64,000 nt of DNA from contig NZ_JACYXC010000002.1 of assembly GCF_016031615.1 (NCBI RefSeq), positions 394,655 to 458,654 of the forward strand, given 5' to 3'. Numbering within the stretch: the stretch's first letter is position 1; each line of letters opens with the position of its first letter. Positions 16,997-26,223 of the stretch are shown one piece after another. Source of the DNA: Streptomyces pactum. Its GTDB lineage: Bacteria > Actinomycetota > Actinomycetes > Streptomycetales > Streptomycetaceae. Both the position numbers and the translations under genes were made by a program. Below the pieces are notes generated by a model. The model had not been told where the DNA came from, did no database searches, and worked only from the letters and a program-made list of their open reading frames with translations.

Positions 16997-17947
16997 TCAG
17001 GTGGCTGTTCCACTGAACGTGCGCCGGTAGGTCTGCGGGCTGACGCCGGTGGTGCGCTTGAAGCGGTCACGGAAAGTGGTGGGTGAGCCGAAGCCGACCT
17101 GGCTGCCGATGCGCTCCACGGAGTGCTCCGTGGTTTCCAGCAAGTGCTGTGCCCGGCGGATGCGGGCCCGGTGGAGCCACTGGAGCGGCGTGGTGCCGGT
17201 CTGGTCGCGGAAGCGCCGGATCAGGGTTCGGGTGCTGGTTCCGGCCCGCTCGGCGATGTCGGCAAGGGTGAGGTCGCGGGCCAGGTTGTCCTGTAGCCAG
17301 GTGAGCAGCGCCTCAAGCTCGGAGCCCTGCGGTGTGGGTATGTGGTCGTGGACGATGAACTGCGCCTGCCCGCCCTCCCGTTCGAGAGGCATCACTGACA
17401 GGCGGGCGGCGTTGGCGGCGACGGCCGAGCCGTAGTCACGGCGGATCATGTGCAGACACAGGTCCATGCCCGCCGCGGCACCGGCCGAGGTGAGCAACTG
17501 GCCGTTGTCGACGTAGAGGACGTCAGGGTCGACGTCGAGGTCCGGGTGGGCGGCAGCCAGCAGACCGGCCGCGCGCCAGTGGGTCGTGACACGCAGCCCG
17601 TCGAGGAGCCCGGTCCCGGCCAGGGGGAAGGCGCCCACGCAGAGGGAGGCGATCCGGGTGCCGTCGGCAGCGGCCGCCCGCAGCGCGTCGTGCACGGCGG
17701 GAGGGAGCGGGGCAGCGGGATCGGCGACGCCCGGCACGATGATCGTGTCCGCGCCCTGAAGGCCCTCCAGGCCCCAGCGGGCACGCAGGGTGAAGGCTCC
17801 GGCGTCGACCTCGTCGCGCTCGGCGCACACCCGTACCTGATAGCCGGGCCGCCCGTCGGGCAGGCGGGTCCGGGAGAAGACCTCGATCGGGGTGGCCAGG
17901 TCGAACGGGATCACCTGATCCAACGCGAGCACGGCAACCGTATGCAT
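16997..17947 (-). CDS. GlxA-type regulator (DJ-1/PfpI domain plus AraC HTH)
   Basis: A 316-residue regulator. Residues 1-175 form a DJ-1/PfpI-like domain with the elbow ASLCVGAFPLAGTG holding a Cys, and residues about 215-310 form the AraC double HTH (AERAGTSTRTLIRRFRDQT, then VGFGSPTTFRDRFKRTTG). Such proteins control small catabolic or isonitrile-related genes. ATG at 17947 begins MHTVAVLALDQ, the normal family start. A truncated single-domain DJ-1 gene starts 200 bp away on the other strand and is the likely former target. Confidence 0.9.
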   Translation of the reverse strand: MHTVAVLALDQVIPFDLATPIEVFSRTRLPDGRPGYQVRVCAERDEVDAGAFTLRARWGLEGLQGADTIIVPGVADPAAPLPPAVHDALRAAAADGTRIASLCVGAFPLAGTGLLDGLRVTTHWRAAGLLAAAHPDLDVDPDVLYVDNGQLLTSAGAAAGMDLCLHMIRRDYGSAVAANAARLSVMPLEREGGQAQFIVHDHIPTPQGSELEALLTWLQDNLARDLTLADIAERAGTSTRTLIRRFRDQTGTTPLQWLHRARIRRAQHLLETTEHSVERIGSQVGFGSPTTFRDRFKRTTGVSPQTYRRTFSGTAT

Positions 17948-18148
17948 GGCCAGAACCTACCTCCCCACCGGCTGGCCGGACCTGGCCCGCCCTTCCGGAA
18001 GGGCCATGTCATCGCACTCCGCACGCCGCAACAACGCGCTGGCACTATTCCGTTGAAACCTGTCACCAGCGCCACTGGGCGAGCACCCGGGAAGCCGGTT
18101 GACTTCGGAGCGTCCCGATGAAATCGACGCCGAAGGAACCCCACGCCC

Positions 18149-18460
18149 ATGCACACCCAGGTCGTCCTGTTCGATGACTTCGACCCGCCGGATGCCATCG
18201 CCCCCTACGAGGTCCTGTACGCCGGCGGCTCGGCGACGGACGGCGCGGTGACCGTCGAGCTGGTCACCGCAGAGGGCCCTCGTGAGGTCGTCGGCGGCAT
18301 CGGAGGACTGAACCTGCGCGCCGTCGGCGCCCTCGACCTGGAGCGCGCCGACACGCTCATGGGATCCGGCGCCTCCGGCCGCGTGGGCGAACCCGGCGAG
18401 GCCCCGGAACCCGCGAGTCTGTTTCCCGCAACGGCGCGCCGCGCCCTCGCCGACGCCTGA
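18149..18460 (+). pseudogene. Truncated DJ-1/PfpI family gene
   Basis: The 103-residue frame begins MHTQVVLFDDFDPPDAIAPYEVL, a standard DJ-1/PfpI start, and keeps family character to about residue 85 (GASGRVGEPGE). It then stops, whereas the family is usually 190-230 residues and needs the later CxG nucleophile elbow, which is missing. Downstream bases to 18620 are open in other frames but I see no matching C-terminal half. Most likely a gene cut by deletion. It is divergent from the GlxA-type regulator. Confidence 0.65.
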
Positions 18461-18620
18461 CTGATCACCTCGATCCCGCTGGCCGCGACGGCTGCCGGCG
18501 TACCGACACTCCTGATCCTGCCCACCCGGGACCGACCCCGGCCGGGACATCGGTGCTCGCGCTGCGGCAGCTCGACCACGGCGACCCGGCCCGCCCCAAG
18601 AGGAAAGAAGTCATCCCCTC

Positions 18621-19061
18621 ATGAACCTCGTGTCACCAGTGATCGTCGGCGTCATCTACTGCCTGCTGATGTCCCTGATCGAAGAACCGCACCGACGCCA
18701 CTTCAACGCGATCATGGTGGGCGGAGCCGGCGCCGCCTATCTGAGCGGGGGCGGCTTCGGACCGTGGGAGCTCCCATTCGTCGCACTCACCGCCTACGTC
18801 GCCTACCGCGGCCTGGACTCCTGGGCCTTCATCGGCGTCGGCTGGCTGCTCCACACGGCCTGGGACATGGCCCACCACCTCAAGGGCAATCCGATCCTGC
18901 CGTTCCACCACGACGCATCGTTGGCATGTGCCATCTGTGATCCGGTCATCGCCCTGTGGTGCTTCCGCGGAGGACCTTCCCTGATCGCGCTCGTCCGCCG
19001 CCGGTGCCGGCCCGGCCGGACGGCAGAGCACGCGCACGATCACGCCTCCGCCGCCTCCTGA
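18621..19061 (+). CDS. DUF6010 family membrane protein
   Basis: A 146-residue protein I recognise as the DUF6010 type by IEEPHRRHFNAI, the glycine-rich AGAAYLSGGGFG, GWLLHTAWDMAHHLKGNP and the end segment CAICDPVIALWCFRGG. It has about four hydrophobic segments and an inner-membrane location is expected. Conserved His residues and the paired Cys suggest metal or redox chemistry, which is unproven. ATG at 18621 has a purine-rich AGAGGAAAGAAG upstream. Confidence 0.85.
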   Translation: MNLVSPVIVGVIYCLLMSLIEEPHRRHFNAIMVGGAGAAYLSGGGFGPWELPFVALTAYVAYRGLDSWAFIGVGWLLHTAWDMAHHLKGNPILPFHHDASLACAICDPVIALWCFRGGPSLIALVRRRCRPGRTAEHAHDHASAAS

Positions 19062-19430
19062 CCGGACCGCACCGGCACCCTACGGCCGGCCTGGGAACCG
19101 GAGACCGCCCCCGCCTCAACCGTCGTGATCGTTGCCCCGGCTCGCGAGCAGGATGCCGAGACGCCGCCGTGGCCCACGGTCCGGGCCCGGAACAGGGCGA
19201 ACTGTCATGAGCGCCGGGGACAGGACCGGGGCGGCGGCGTCGTGGTCTCCACCCGGTCCGCGACGCCACGGACGGGATGCCTCTGCCCGCTCCGGTTGCA
19301 TCGCCGCCGGCCCAGCGGTGTCCCGGCAGCGGCCCGCAGGCCGGCAACGGGGTGGACACCCGAACAGCCCCCTGTGACGGCCTTTGACCGAACCCACGCT
19401 GACCTGCTGTGCCATGGGAGGCTCGGAGGG
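19062..19430. other. About 370 bp without a gene
   Basis: Convergent gap between the DUF6010 gene and a membrane protein on the opposite strand. No frame shows coding bias or a domain, and no strong hairpin was spotted. Confidence 0.5.
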
Positions 19431-20156
19431 TCATGGCAGCTGGAGAGTGGAACAGGTGGGGCCACGCGAGGAACGCACCTCGCAGTCCACGTCCCCGCCC
19501 GAGGTGAGCGCGGTGATCTGAATGCCCCACGCGCTGCGCGGGACCGAGACCGCGACGGAGACGCGCTGGCTGACCTCCCCCTTGTCGTTGGGCCGAAGGG
19601 TGCTCTCGTAGAGGTCTTCGTCCGTGACGGGGGACCCGTCCTTGTTCACACCATTGACATACACATCGATGGTGGCCCATCGATCGACGCCATCCGCATG
19701 GACGTCGAACCTCACTTTCAGGTCGGGTCGGTGCCCCTCGATGAGCATATGGGTGATGTTGGGGCGGCCGTTTCCGCTCGCCGCGTCCGCAGCACCGACA
19801 ACGGCCACGATCAACGCCGTCATGTAGAAGATCACCCCCAGCACCAGGACCGCGGTCTCCCACAGATTGCCCCGGCGCGTGGGGTGGATGAGCAGGGCCA
19901 CGACGCTGCATACGATGGCCAGGATGGCGCACAGAGAGGCGACGTAGATGGGCCAGGACTCGTTGTTCAGGGCCACGAAGACCACATCGCTCGTCAGGCC
20001 CAGGGTGGTCATGATCCCCGCGACCGCGACCAGGGCACCAGCGAGGATCTTGGCGACGTCGTCCAGGCGCTTGCCGACCCTGGCCTGGACCTCGTTCAGG
20101 CCCGCCGTCGGCGGCTGAGGCTCGCGGCCCGCACCCGGTCTGGGGACCCGGATCAT
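19431..20156 (-). CDS. Hypothetical membrane protein
   Basis: A 241-residue protein: a cytoplasmic charged start, then three hydrophobic segments at about 38-60 (AKILAGALVAVAGIMTTLGL), 70-90 (IYVASLCAILAIVCSVVALL) and 100-122 (AVLVLGVIFYMTALIVAVVG), then a long extracellular-type beta-rich tail (about 125-241) with two Cys near the end. It resembles conserved actinomycete membrane proteins of unknown function. ATG at 20156 is the first coding start. Nothing in the neighbourhood indicates its role. Confidence 0.75.
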   Translation of the reverse strand: MIRVPRPGAGREPQPPTAGLNEVQARVGKRLDDVAKILAGALVAVAGIMTTLGLTSDVVFVALNNESWPIYVASLCAILAIVCSVVALLIHPTRRGNLWETAVLVLGVIFYMTALIVAVVGAADAASGNGRPNITHMLIEGHRPDLKVRFDVHADGVDRWATIDVYVNGVNKDGSPVTDEDLYESTLRPNDKGEVSQRVSVAVSVPRSAWGIQITALTSGGDVDCEVRSSRGPTCSTLQLP

Positions 20157-20477
20157 GACACCACGCTACGGTCACACCGGGACACGCGCTCTTCGGAGCT
20201 GCCCCGAACAGGCGTAGGCCGAAAGAGGGCCATGGACCGATCCCCTGTCGGCAGGGTGACGGACTCGCGGAGTCGCCTGGAGGCCACCGGCCGGGACGAG
20301 TGCCCCGTGTTGGACGTCAACGTCAGCTGCATTCTGATCAGCGAACGGAACACCATGCGTACCGACCGGGCTGGCTCCCGGGAGCACCGGGTCCGCACGG
20401 TCCCCACGGCCCCACGGGGGAGGGGCCGGGGTGCGGCTGCGGGGATCCGTACGGTCCGTCAACGTCCCGGGGGGCAT
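20157..20477. other. About 320 bp without a gene
   Basis: No frame with coding bias. It includes a short inverted repeat GACTC-GCG-GAGTC. It probably contains the promoter of the membrane protein gene on the minus strand. Confidence 0.45.
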
Positions 20478-20621
20478 TCAGGGGGGCGACGGTGCGCCCG
20501 CCGCGGATGACGGGCAGTCCGCGCACCAGCCGTCGATCATGAGTTCGTAGCGCAGACCTGCTTCGGCGAGGTACAGGTCGTCGTCCGGGGTGCCGCTGTC
20601 GGTGGTGAGGACCTCCGGCAC
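20478..20621 (-). CDS. Possible 47-residue small protein
   Basis: From a GTG start the frame reads VPEVLTTDSGTPDDDLYLAE and continues with acidic and aromatic residues to a CADC pair near the end. Its third positions are mostly G or C and its composition is normal for a protein, unlike overlapping frames. It may be an intact small gene or the 3' end of a lost one. No family recognised. Confidence 0.3.
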   Translation of the reverse strand: MPEVLTTDSGTPDDDLYLAEAGLRYELMIDGWCADCPSSAAGAPSPP

Positions 20622-20829
20622 GACGAGGTCGAATCTGGTAGATCGTCTCCACGCCCGGCACAGTAGACGCCCGAACCGACACTCCCCGGCGGAGCGTTTC
20701 CCCGAAGGGGCCCGCCGGGGAACGGGCGAGGGGGCCGGCCGGACCGGTGGTTGTGGCGGGCGTAATGGTGATCACCGATTTCCGGCCGTAGACCGCGGCA
20801 CGGACCGTCGATGCCGTGAGGTGTGAGCC

Positions 20830-21309
20830 GTGAGTGGTGGGGTCGGTTGGCGGTACGGTCGGCGGGTGGAGTCCAAGAAGTTGAACGCGTGTCCGCTGCA
20901 CGGTGCCGGGGTGAGTGCCGGGAGCCTGGTGGGGCGCCGGCTGGCGCGGGTCGCCGGGTCGTGGCACGTGTACGCCGGTGACGTTCCCGAGGGTCCGCTG
21001 GATGTGTGGCTGATCGATGACCGTGGGGAAGCCGTTCACCTCACGACCGGATCGGACTGGTGTCTGATCGTCGAGGTGTCGGAGCCGCACGCGGGTTACG
21101 ACATGGGGGGTTCAGGGCTCGTCACGGTGGGGGCGGTCGGTGAGGGATCACCGTTCGTGGACCACCTGGGGGAGAGCATTCTGGCGGCGCGGGAGGACCA
21201 CGAACCGCATGCGGGACGCGTCGCGCTGGAGCTCTCGTTCCCCACCGGTCGGGTTCGTTGTGAGAGTTGGGCGGGGGAGCTGCGTGTGACGTCGGTGTCA
21301 TCGGTCTGA
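20830..21309 (+). CDS. Hypothetical protein
   Basis: A 159-residue soluble acidic protein. Segments such as LTTGSDWCLIVEVSEPHAGYDM and RVALELSFPTGRVRCESWAGEL suggest alternating beta strands, like small immunity or binding domains. GTG at 20830 has GAGG 8 nt upstream; a second GTG at 20866 is possible and begins nearer the conserved-looking part. No named family recognised. Confidence 0.65.
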   Translation: MSGGVGWRYGRRVESKKLNACPLHGAGVSAGSLVGRRLARVAGSWHVYAGDVPEGPLDVWLIDDRGEAVHLTTGSDWCLIVEVSEPHAGYDMGGSGLVTVGAVGEGSPFVDHLGESILAAREDHEPHAGRVALELSFPTGRVRCESWAGELRVTSVSSV

Positions 21310-21724
21310 CCCCCGCTTCGGGGCGCTTCCCGCCCCGGCTCCGGCCCCCGCATCACACCACCTCGTGGCCCTGACCGCCCAGCAGCCCCGGTTCCCGCGC
21401 CGGTACCGGTACTCCACCGGGCTCATGCTGTTGTGCATCGCCCGCCGGGTGAGGTCCGGCGTTGTGCATCCGGTCCACGGCGTCGGACGCGGCGTATCGA
21501 GGGGGCGCGCCTCGCCGGATCCGCTCGCATCCGCGCCACGGCCTCACGTGTACGCGCACCGCCCACGCCGGGCGCCACTCACCTGGGCACCGCGATGTCC
21601 GCCACCGCACCCGGCGCGTGCACCACCCCCGGGCACGTGCACCACCGCCCCGGATCGTGCCTCCAACCACCCGGACACCACATGCGGTCCGGCCGCGGCG
21701 CACGCCCGGGTGCAAGCCTGCCGC
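21310..21724. other. About 415 bp without a gene
   Basis: Convergent spacer. It contains a small direct repeat (GTGCACCACC twice within about 25 bp near 21615-21650). Frames are open but lack coding bias. Confidence 0.45.
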
Positions 21725-22444
21725 TCAGCTCGCCCCGGTGTCCGGCTGCCGGGCCATCCGCCAGTACTGGCGCCGTTTGTCGTCCCGCACCACCACACCC
21801 AGGCGGGCCAGCTCCCTGCGCAGTTCCCGGACGTCGTCGTCGGAGAGGTCCTTCTTCCGCAGCGCCTCCTGCCGGGCCTTGAGAAGCGGTTCGGCACCTT
21901 CGGGCAGTCCGGGTACGCCCGGTACCCAGAGGCGGAACGCCTCCCGGTGGGGATCCTCGTCCGCCCACCTGTAGCCGTGGGCCGTGAAGGCACCGGCGAC
22001 GCGTCGGGGGTCCACGTCACACCGCTCCCGGGCCAGTTCACCGCCGTCGTGGCCGAGCAGCACGAGGTGCTTGCCGTCCCGGTACGCCGCGGCCACCTCA
22101 TCGCGGGGGAAAGCCTGTTCGCTCCCCATGCGCAGCAGCACCACCCGCTCGTCGGTGAGACGGATCACCGTCTGCTCGTACTGGGCGATGCCGCCGAGAG
22201 CCAGCCCGGCCGCCGATCCCACGACCGCCAGCGCCGGAACCGGGACGGACGCGACGAACTCGGCCGGTCCCCGCAGCGGCGCGGAGGGCAGGTTCAGGAG
22301 CCATTCGGCCAGAAGGTGGGCGAGCCAACCCGCCCCCGCCCCCACCAGGGCGAGAACGACGTAGACGCCCACCGTGCTCCACGCCGGTTCCCGGAGCACG
22401 GTGAGCCGCTCCGTCCTGCGGTCCCCTGCATCACCGGTACGCAT
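21725..22444 (-). CDS. YqeB-like membrane protein with PH-like domain
   Basis: A 239-residue protein: two membrane segments at about 25-48 (VGVYVVLALVGAGAGWLAH) and 63-88, followed by a cytoplasmic domain starting YEQTVIRLTDERVVLLR, and ending with basic helices (ELRRELARLGVVVRDDKRRQ). I recognise it as the YqeB type found in streptomycetes. ATG at 22444 is chosen because upstream residues in frame overlap the TetR operator. It is divergent from a TetR gene with a perfect palindrome between, so it is likely repressed by that protein. Confidence 0.8.
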   Translation of the reverse strand: MRTGDAGDRRTERLTVLREPAWSTVGVYVVLALVGAGAGWLAHLLAEWLLNLPSAPLRGPAEFVASVPVPALAVVGSAAGLALGGIAQYEQTVIRLTDERVVLLRMGSEQAFPRDEVAAAYRDGKHLVLLGHDGGELARERCDVDPRRVAGAFTAHGYRWADEDPHREAFRLWVPGVPGLPEGAEPLLKARQEALRKKDLSDDDVRELRRELARLGVVVRDDKRRQYWRMARQPDTGAS

Positions 22445-22486
22445 GCTCGTCCCTTCCCCCTGGTCCTGCGGTCCCGGCAATAGTAG

Positions 22487-22500
22487 ACCGAGTACTCGGT
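22487..22500. promoter_or_regulatory. TetR operator palindrome
   Basis: ACCGAGTACTCGGT is a perfect 14-bp palindrome, extended by TA on each side after one unmatched base. It lies 42 bp from the YqeB-like start and 51 bp from the TetR start, so one bound TetR dimer pair could repress both genes. Confidence 0.8.
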
Positions 22501-22551
22501 TTAAAATGAACCCACGGGGTGGGGGACCGGAACAAAGACGGAGGAGCCCAC

Positions 22552-23178
22552 ATGAGGACGGTCGATCCGGCCAGACACCGCGCACGGCGCCGGCACATCG
22601 TCAACGCCGCGGCCGAACTCTTCGCGGCCAAGGGCTTCGAGCGCACCACCACGGCCGAGATCTGCAAAGCCGCCGGGATGAGCGCGGGGAACCTGTTCCA
22701 CTACTTCCCCAACAAGCGGGCCATCTTCCACGCCGTCTTCGAGGACGACGAGCCGGAGGGCGCCACCAAGGCCGAGCGTCTTGCCGCCGCCCGCGCCGCC
22801 GCCGACCCGTGGGCCGCCCTCCTCGACACCGTGGACCTTCTCGCCGCTCCCGCCGCGGAGCCCCTGGTGCCCGCCCTCGTCATGGAGGCGATGGTGCAGG
22901 CCTACCGCGATCCCGAACTCGAAGCACTGCTGAGCCGGGACAACGACGAGGAACGAGCCACCGTGACCACCCTGCTGCGGAACGCCGCCGCCACCGGCCG
23001 GATCGACCCGGGCCTGGACCCGGACGCTGCCGCCGCGTGGGTCATGGCCCTCATCGCCGCGCTCTACACCAGCGCCGCCACCGACCCCTCCTTCCGACCG
23101 GCCGAACAGCTCCCCACGCTGCGCCTGATCCTCCACCGCTTCCTCCGGCCGGACACCGCCCCCGGTCCCGCGCGTTGA
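22552..23178 (+). CDS. TetR/AcrR-family regulator
   Basis: A 208-residue repressor. The HTH lies at about residues 25-55 (TTAEICKAAGMSAGNLFHYFPNK) and is followed by an all-helical ligand and dimer domain. ATG at 22552 has a strong GGAGGAG site. It is divergent from the YqeB-like membrane protein, with a perfect palindrome between. Ligand unknown. Confidence 0.92.
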   Translation: MRTVDPARHRARRRHIVNAAAELFAAKGFERTTTAEICKAAGMSAGNLFHYFPNKRAIFHAVFEDDEPEGATKAERLAAARAAADPWAALLDTVDLLAAPAAEPLVPALVMEAMVQAYRDPELEALLSRDNDEERATVTTLLRNAAATGRIDPGLDPDAAAAWVMALIAALYTSAATDPSFRPAEQLPTLRLILHRFLRPDTAPGPAR

Positions 23179-23430
23179 TCACCGCGGACGCCGCCGGCGG
23201 AGGCCCGTGCCCCGCCCGGCCCGGGCGGGGCAGGGCAGCGACTGCGGTCGGCCGAGGCTGCCGGTCCCCAGCGGGCCGAGGCGCGCACCGACGCGCTGGG
23301 GTGTTCGGTGGCACCGCTGACGGCTCGGCCCATCATGGTGGCTGAGTGCATCAGCCTCGCGCCCGGTTGCCCGCGTCCGAGCCCGATGGTGAAGCGGTGC
23401 CTCGAACCGGGTGGGAGAGGAAGAGGGGGA

Positions 23431-23997
23431 ATGAGCGTGGACGTCCGGACAGGCGGAGAGCTGTCCATCCGTGAGGCCGGCAGTGGAGATGTCGAGACAG
23501 CGGTGGCCGTGTTGTCCGCGGCGCGGGATGACCAGGTGGAGCAGGGGCTTCCCGCGTCGTGGCGGGTGATCCCACGAGCCGCTGTCGCCGCCGGCGTCGA
23601 GCGGGGTGAGACGTTTCTGGTCCGCTGGGGCGAGGAGGTGGTGGCGACGTTCGCCGTGGAGTGGGCGGATGTCGAGGTGTGGTCGGACACGGGCACGGAA
23701 GGGGCGGCCTACCTGCACCGCCTGGCCGTCCTCCCCGCCTGCCACGGCCGCGGCATCGGCGGTGCCTTGGTGGACTGGTCCCAGCGCCGAGCCGCCGAAA
23801 GAGGCCGTTCGCTGCTGCGTCTGGATGCCGTCGCCACCAACACCAGGCTGTGCCAGTGGTACGCACGTCTCGGCTTCGCGCAGCGAGGTGAGGTCACCCT
23901 GCCCGGATGGACGCGACCCAGCATGCGCTTCGAGAGAACCTCCCTCCACTCCCGCCCGAACGAGAAGCGCAGGACGACTGCCGTCGCTTCGCCCTGA
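23431..23997 (+). CDS. GNAT-family N-acetyltransferase
   Basis: A 188-residue acetyltransferase. The acetyl-CoA motif A is LHRLAVLPACHGRGIGGALVD (split here as LAVLPACHGRGIGGAL, R/QxxGxG/A type), with motif B later at TRLCQWYARLGF. ATG at 23431 follows GAGGGGGA. It acetylates an amine on a small molecule or protein that cannot be named from sequence. It stands alone. Confidence 0.9.
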   Translation: MSVDVRTGGELSIREAGSGDVETAVAVLSAARDDQVEQGLPASWRVIPRAAVAAGVERGETFLVRWGEEVVATFAVEWADVEVWSDTGTEGAAYLHRLAVLPACHGRGIGGALVDWSQRRAAERGRSLLRLDAVATNTRLCQWYARLGFAQRGEVTLPGWTRPSMRFERTSLHSRPNEKRRTTAVASP

Positions 23998-24731
23998 GCG
24001 CAGCGGCATCGTGCCCCACGCGGTCGTGCGCGCCGGCCTCGCGTCCCCGCCCCCAGACGACCAGGTGCCGGCCCCGCCCACGGGGCCGGAGGCGGCCCGC
24101 ACACGCCGCTCTCCCCGGCAGGGCGCCGCCGACCTCCCCGGCGTGGGCGACGCTGTCCGGTGAACCGGGCCGGGGACGGCGGCGGCCAGGCGCGCCGCCC
24201 CCGGCCGGGTCGGCGGCCTCAAGCGCCGGGCGCGCAACCGGCGCCGAAGCGGTCACCCAGGGCCGGCCCACCGCCCTCGCCCCGATCATCGACGGCCCCG
24301 AGACAGCCACCGCGCCCGGGAATGGGTCCCGCCGGCGTCCGGACACGGTGGAGCGGCGGTGCCGGGCAGGAATCCTCTGCCCGGCACCGCCGTTGACCCG
24401 GCCCCCACGTCGTAGCTGTCGCGCCTGCTCACTGCTGTTCTGTGTACGGGGTCGGCCACTTCCGGTCCGGCGACCACCGCAGCCGCATCCTCGCTGGGCA
24501 CGGTGGATCTGCGCGCCGATCGACGCACGGCTGTGGGGCGAGGAGCGGAACCGACGACGGCACCGCCCACGAAATCCACTCCTCGAAACGGCGCGCGAAC
24601 AAGGCGGCACGACAGGGCACGAGCCGAAAGCGAGGAGGCAAGTGGGATGGTCGAACCGTCGCCCGGCGGCGTGGGCGGCGGCACTTCGCCGTCCACCCCG
24701 GCCTCCCCGGTCCACCGGAAGGAAGACCAGC
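23998..24731. other. About 730 bp without an intact gene
   Basis: Long GC-rich stretch with overlapping open frames but Arg/Pro/Gly-dominated translations on both strands. No domain, repeat or clear promoter seen. The methyltransferase fragment begins at its right edge after GGAAGACCAGC. Confidence 0.5.
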
Positions 24732-24997
24732 ATGACGCAGCAGCAGTCACCGACCCAGAACGACCCGGCCGCCATGTATGACCGGTCCACCGAGCTGATC
24801 ACGCGGGCCATGGGCGGCAGCATCCACCTGAGTTACTGGGACGACCCCGAGCGCGACGACACCTCCGTCACCGCCGCGTCCGAACGCATGACGGACCTGG
24901 TGGGCTCCCGCCTCGCCGCCCGCCCCGGCGGGTCCTTCCTCGACATCGGCTGCGGTGCGGGGCTGCCCGCCGTGTACATCAGCCGCGCCCACGACAT
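24732..24997 (+). pseudogene. SAM-dependent methyltransferase, 5' fragment
   Basis: From ATG 24732 about 89 residues read as the beginning of a class I methyltransferase: SIHLSYWDDP, then motif I SFLDIGCGAGLPAVYISR, the SAM-binding loop. At about 24998 the similarity stops abruptly and the following bases match an AraC-type regulator in a different frame. The rest of the fold is missing, so it cannot be active. Confidence 0.7.
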
Positions 24998-25288
24998 CCG
25001 GGGTGTTCGCCCGGGACACCGGCATGCACTTCGACCGCTGGCGCACCCATGTGCGGCTGCATGCCGCACTTCCGCTGCTCACCAAGGGCCAACCCTTCCC
25101 GGGTCGCCCACACCGTGGGATACGCGACGCCGAGCGCCTTCCTGGCGGCGTTCCGGCGCACCGTCGGCACGTCGCCGGGGCGCTGCCTCAACGGCGACGC
25201 TGCGTTCGAGGCGTCCGCGGGAAGCGCTGCCGAGCCCGGCTCCGCCGCTCCGGCCCCCTCGCCCGGCGCGCCCGCCGGCCCGCCCTGA
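24998..25288 (+). pseudogene. AraC-family regulator, 3' fragment with frameshift
   Basis: VFARDTGMHFDRWRTHVRLH is the first HTH region of an AraC protein. After KGQPFP the frame must change to reach SRVAHTVGYATPSAFLAAFR, the second HTH, ending PSPGAPAGPP. The N-terminal domain is absent and a frameshift splits the rest. It is fused head-on to the methyltransferase fragment, marking a deletion or recombination joint at about 24998. Confidence 0.68.
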
Positions 25289-25596
25289 GACAGGGCCCCG
25301 GGCGTCCCGGCCCGTCACCCGTGCTCTTGGCTTCACCGAGGCACGTCCGGTGGGAGTGCTTGGCGGTCCCGGAGATGACATGCATCAACACCCGGCGGGC
25401 CGGCCGACCGTCCCCCGGCCTCGTACCACCGGCGTGCGGGGCCCGTCGCCCGCATCTTCCTGCCCCGGTCCGTCTCACGCGGCCCCGCCGAGCGGTCAGG
25501 CGCTCAGCCGTCGGCCGGTCAGGCGATCCACGCGCCGTCCCGGGCGAGCCCAGATCGACGGCCTCGCCCGTCACGCGGGGAGCTCGCGAGCCGGCG
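25289..25596. other. About 310 bp without a gene
   Basis: Convergent spacer between the AraC fragment and the 2H phosphoesterase gene. Nothing recognisable. Confidence 0.45.
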
Positions 25597-26223
25597 TCAC
25601 CGCGGGCGCAGCGCCCTCTCTTCCACGATTTCCGCGTGGGCTCCGTTCTCGCCCATCACGTAGCAGCTGAAGCGGTCGAAGACCCAGATCCCCGGCACGT
25701 CCACCCGCTCGGGCGCCGACCGGACCAGCTCTTGGGCCACCGCTTCCTCCGCGCGCCCCAGAGTGATGTGAGGCGCGTACGCGGGGCCGGTGTAGCGGTA
25801 CCCGTACCGCTCGAAGCTCTCCCGCTCGTCCTCCGTGAACCGCGAGACGTCCTTGGACGGGTCGAACGCCGGCCGGTCCAGATGCGGCGCCAGCACCGCC
25901 AGCGTCGACTGCTGAATCTTCTCCAGCAGCGGGGGTCGCTCCAGCGCGAGGAACACCCAGCCGGTGGGCTGGTACACGACGCCCCGCGATGCCAGGGCGA
26001 TCCGCTCCGGCGCGTCCGCTCCGGCGACGATCCGGTCGAGCTCCGTGGCCGGGTCGAAGGAGTCGAGGAACGGCCCTTGGAACACCGTGACATGGGGCAG
26101 ATTGCCGTCCGGGCTCAGCGGCGGGCGCAACTCGTGGCCGCCGCCCACCTCCCGCTGGAGGCGAATCGCGGCGGTGCGGTGTTCCGCGGTGGGCAGCAGG
26201 GCGATGCCGAGCCATCTCGTCAC
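25597..26223 (-). CDS. 2H phosphoesterase / 2'-5' RNA ligase-like protein
   Basis: A 208-residue soluble protein of the 2H phosphoesterase type. The two hallmark histidine motifs are visible: HVTVFQ at about residue 44 and HITLGR at about residue 150 (HxT/S pattern). Family members hydrolyse or ligate 2'-5' or cyclic phosphodiesters of RNA or nucleotides; the substrate here is unknown. GTG at 26223 is chosen because GGAG sits 7 nt upstream and VTRWLGIALLP is a usual start. In-frame coding character continues upstream to about 26330, so it may once have been longer. Confidence 0.78.
   Translation of the reverse strand: MTRWLGIALLPTAEHRTAAIRLQREVGGGHELRPPLSPDGNLPHVTVFQGPFLDSFDPATELDRIVAGADAPERIALASRGVVYQPTGWVFLALERPPLLEKIQQSTLAVLAPHLDRPAFDPSKDVSRFTEDERESFERYGYRYTGPAYAPHITLGRAEEAVAQELVRSAPERVDVPGIWVFDRFSCYVMGENGAHAEIVEERALRPR

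Noticed and set aside
23998..24731. A 587-codon frame running through the methyltransferase start
   Set aside because: Only the section from 24732 has family character; the upstream part is Pro/Arg rich and lacks a start signal.
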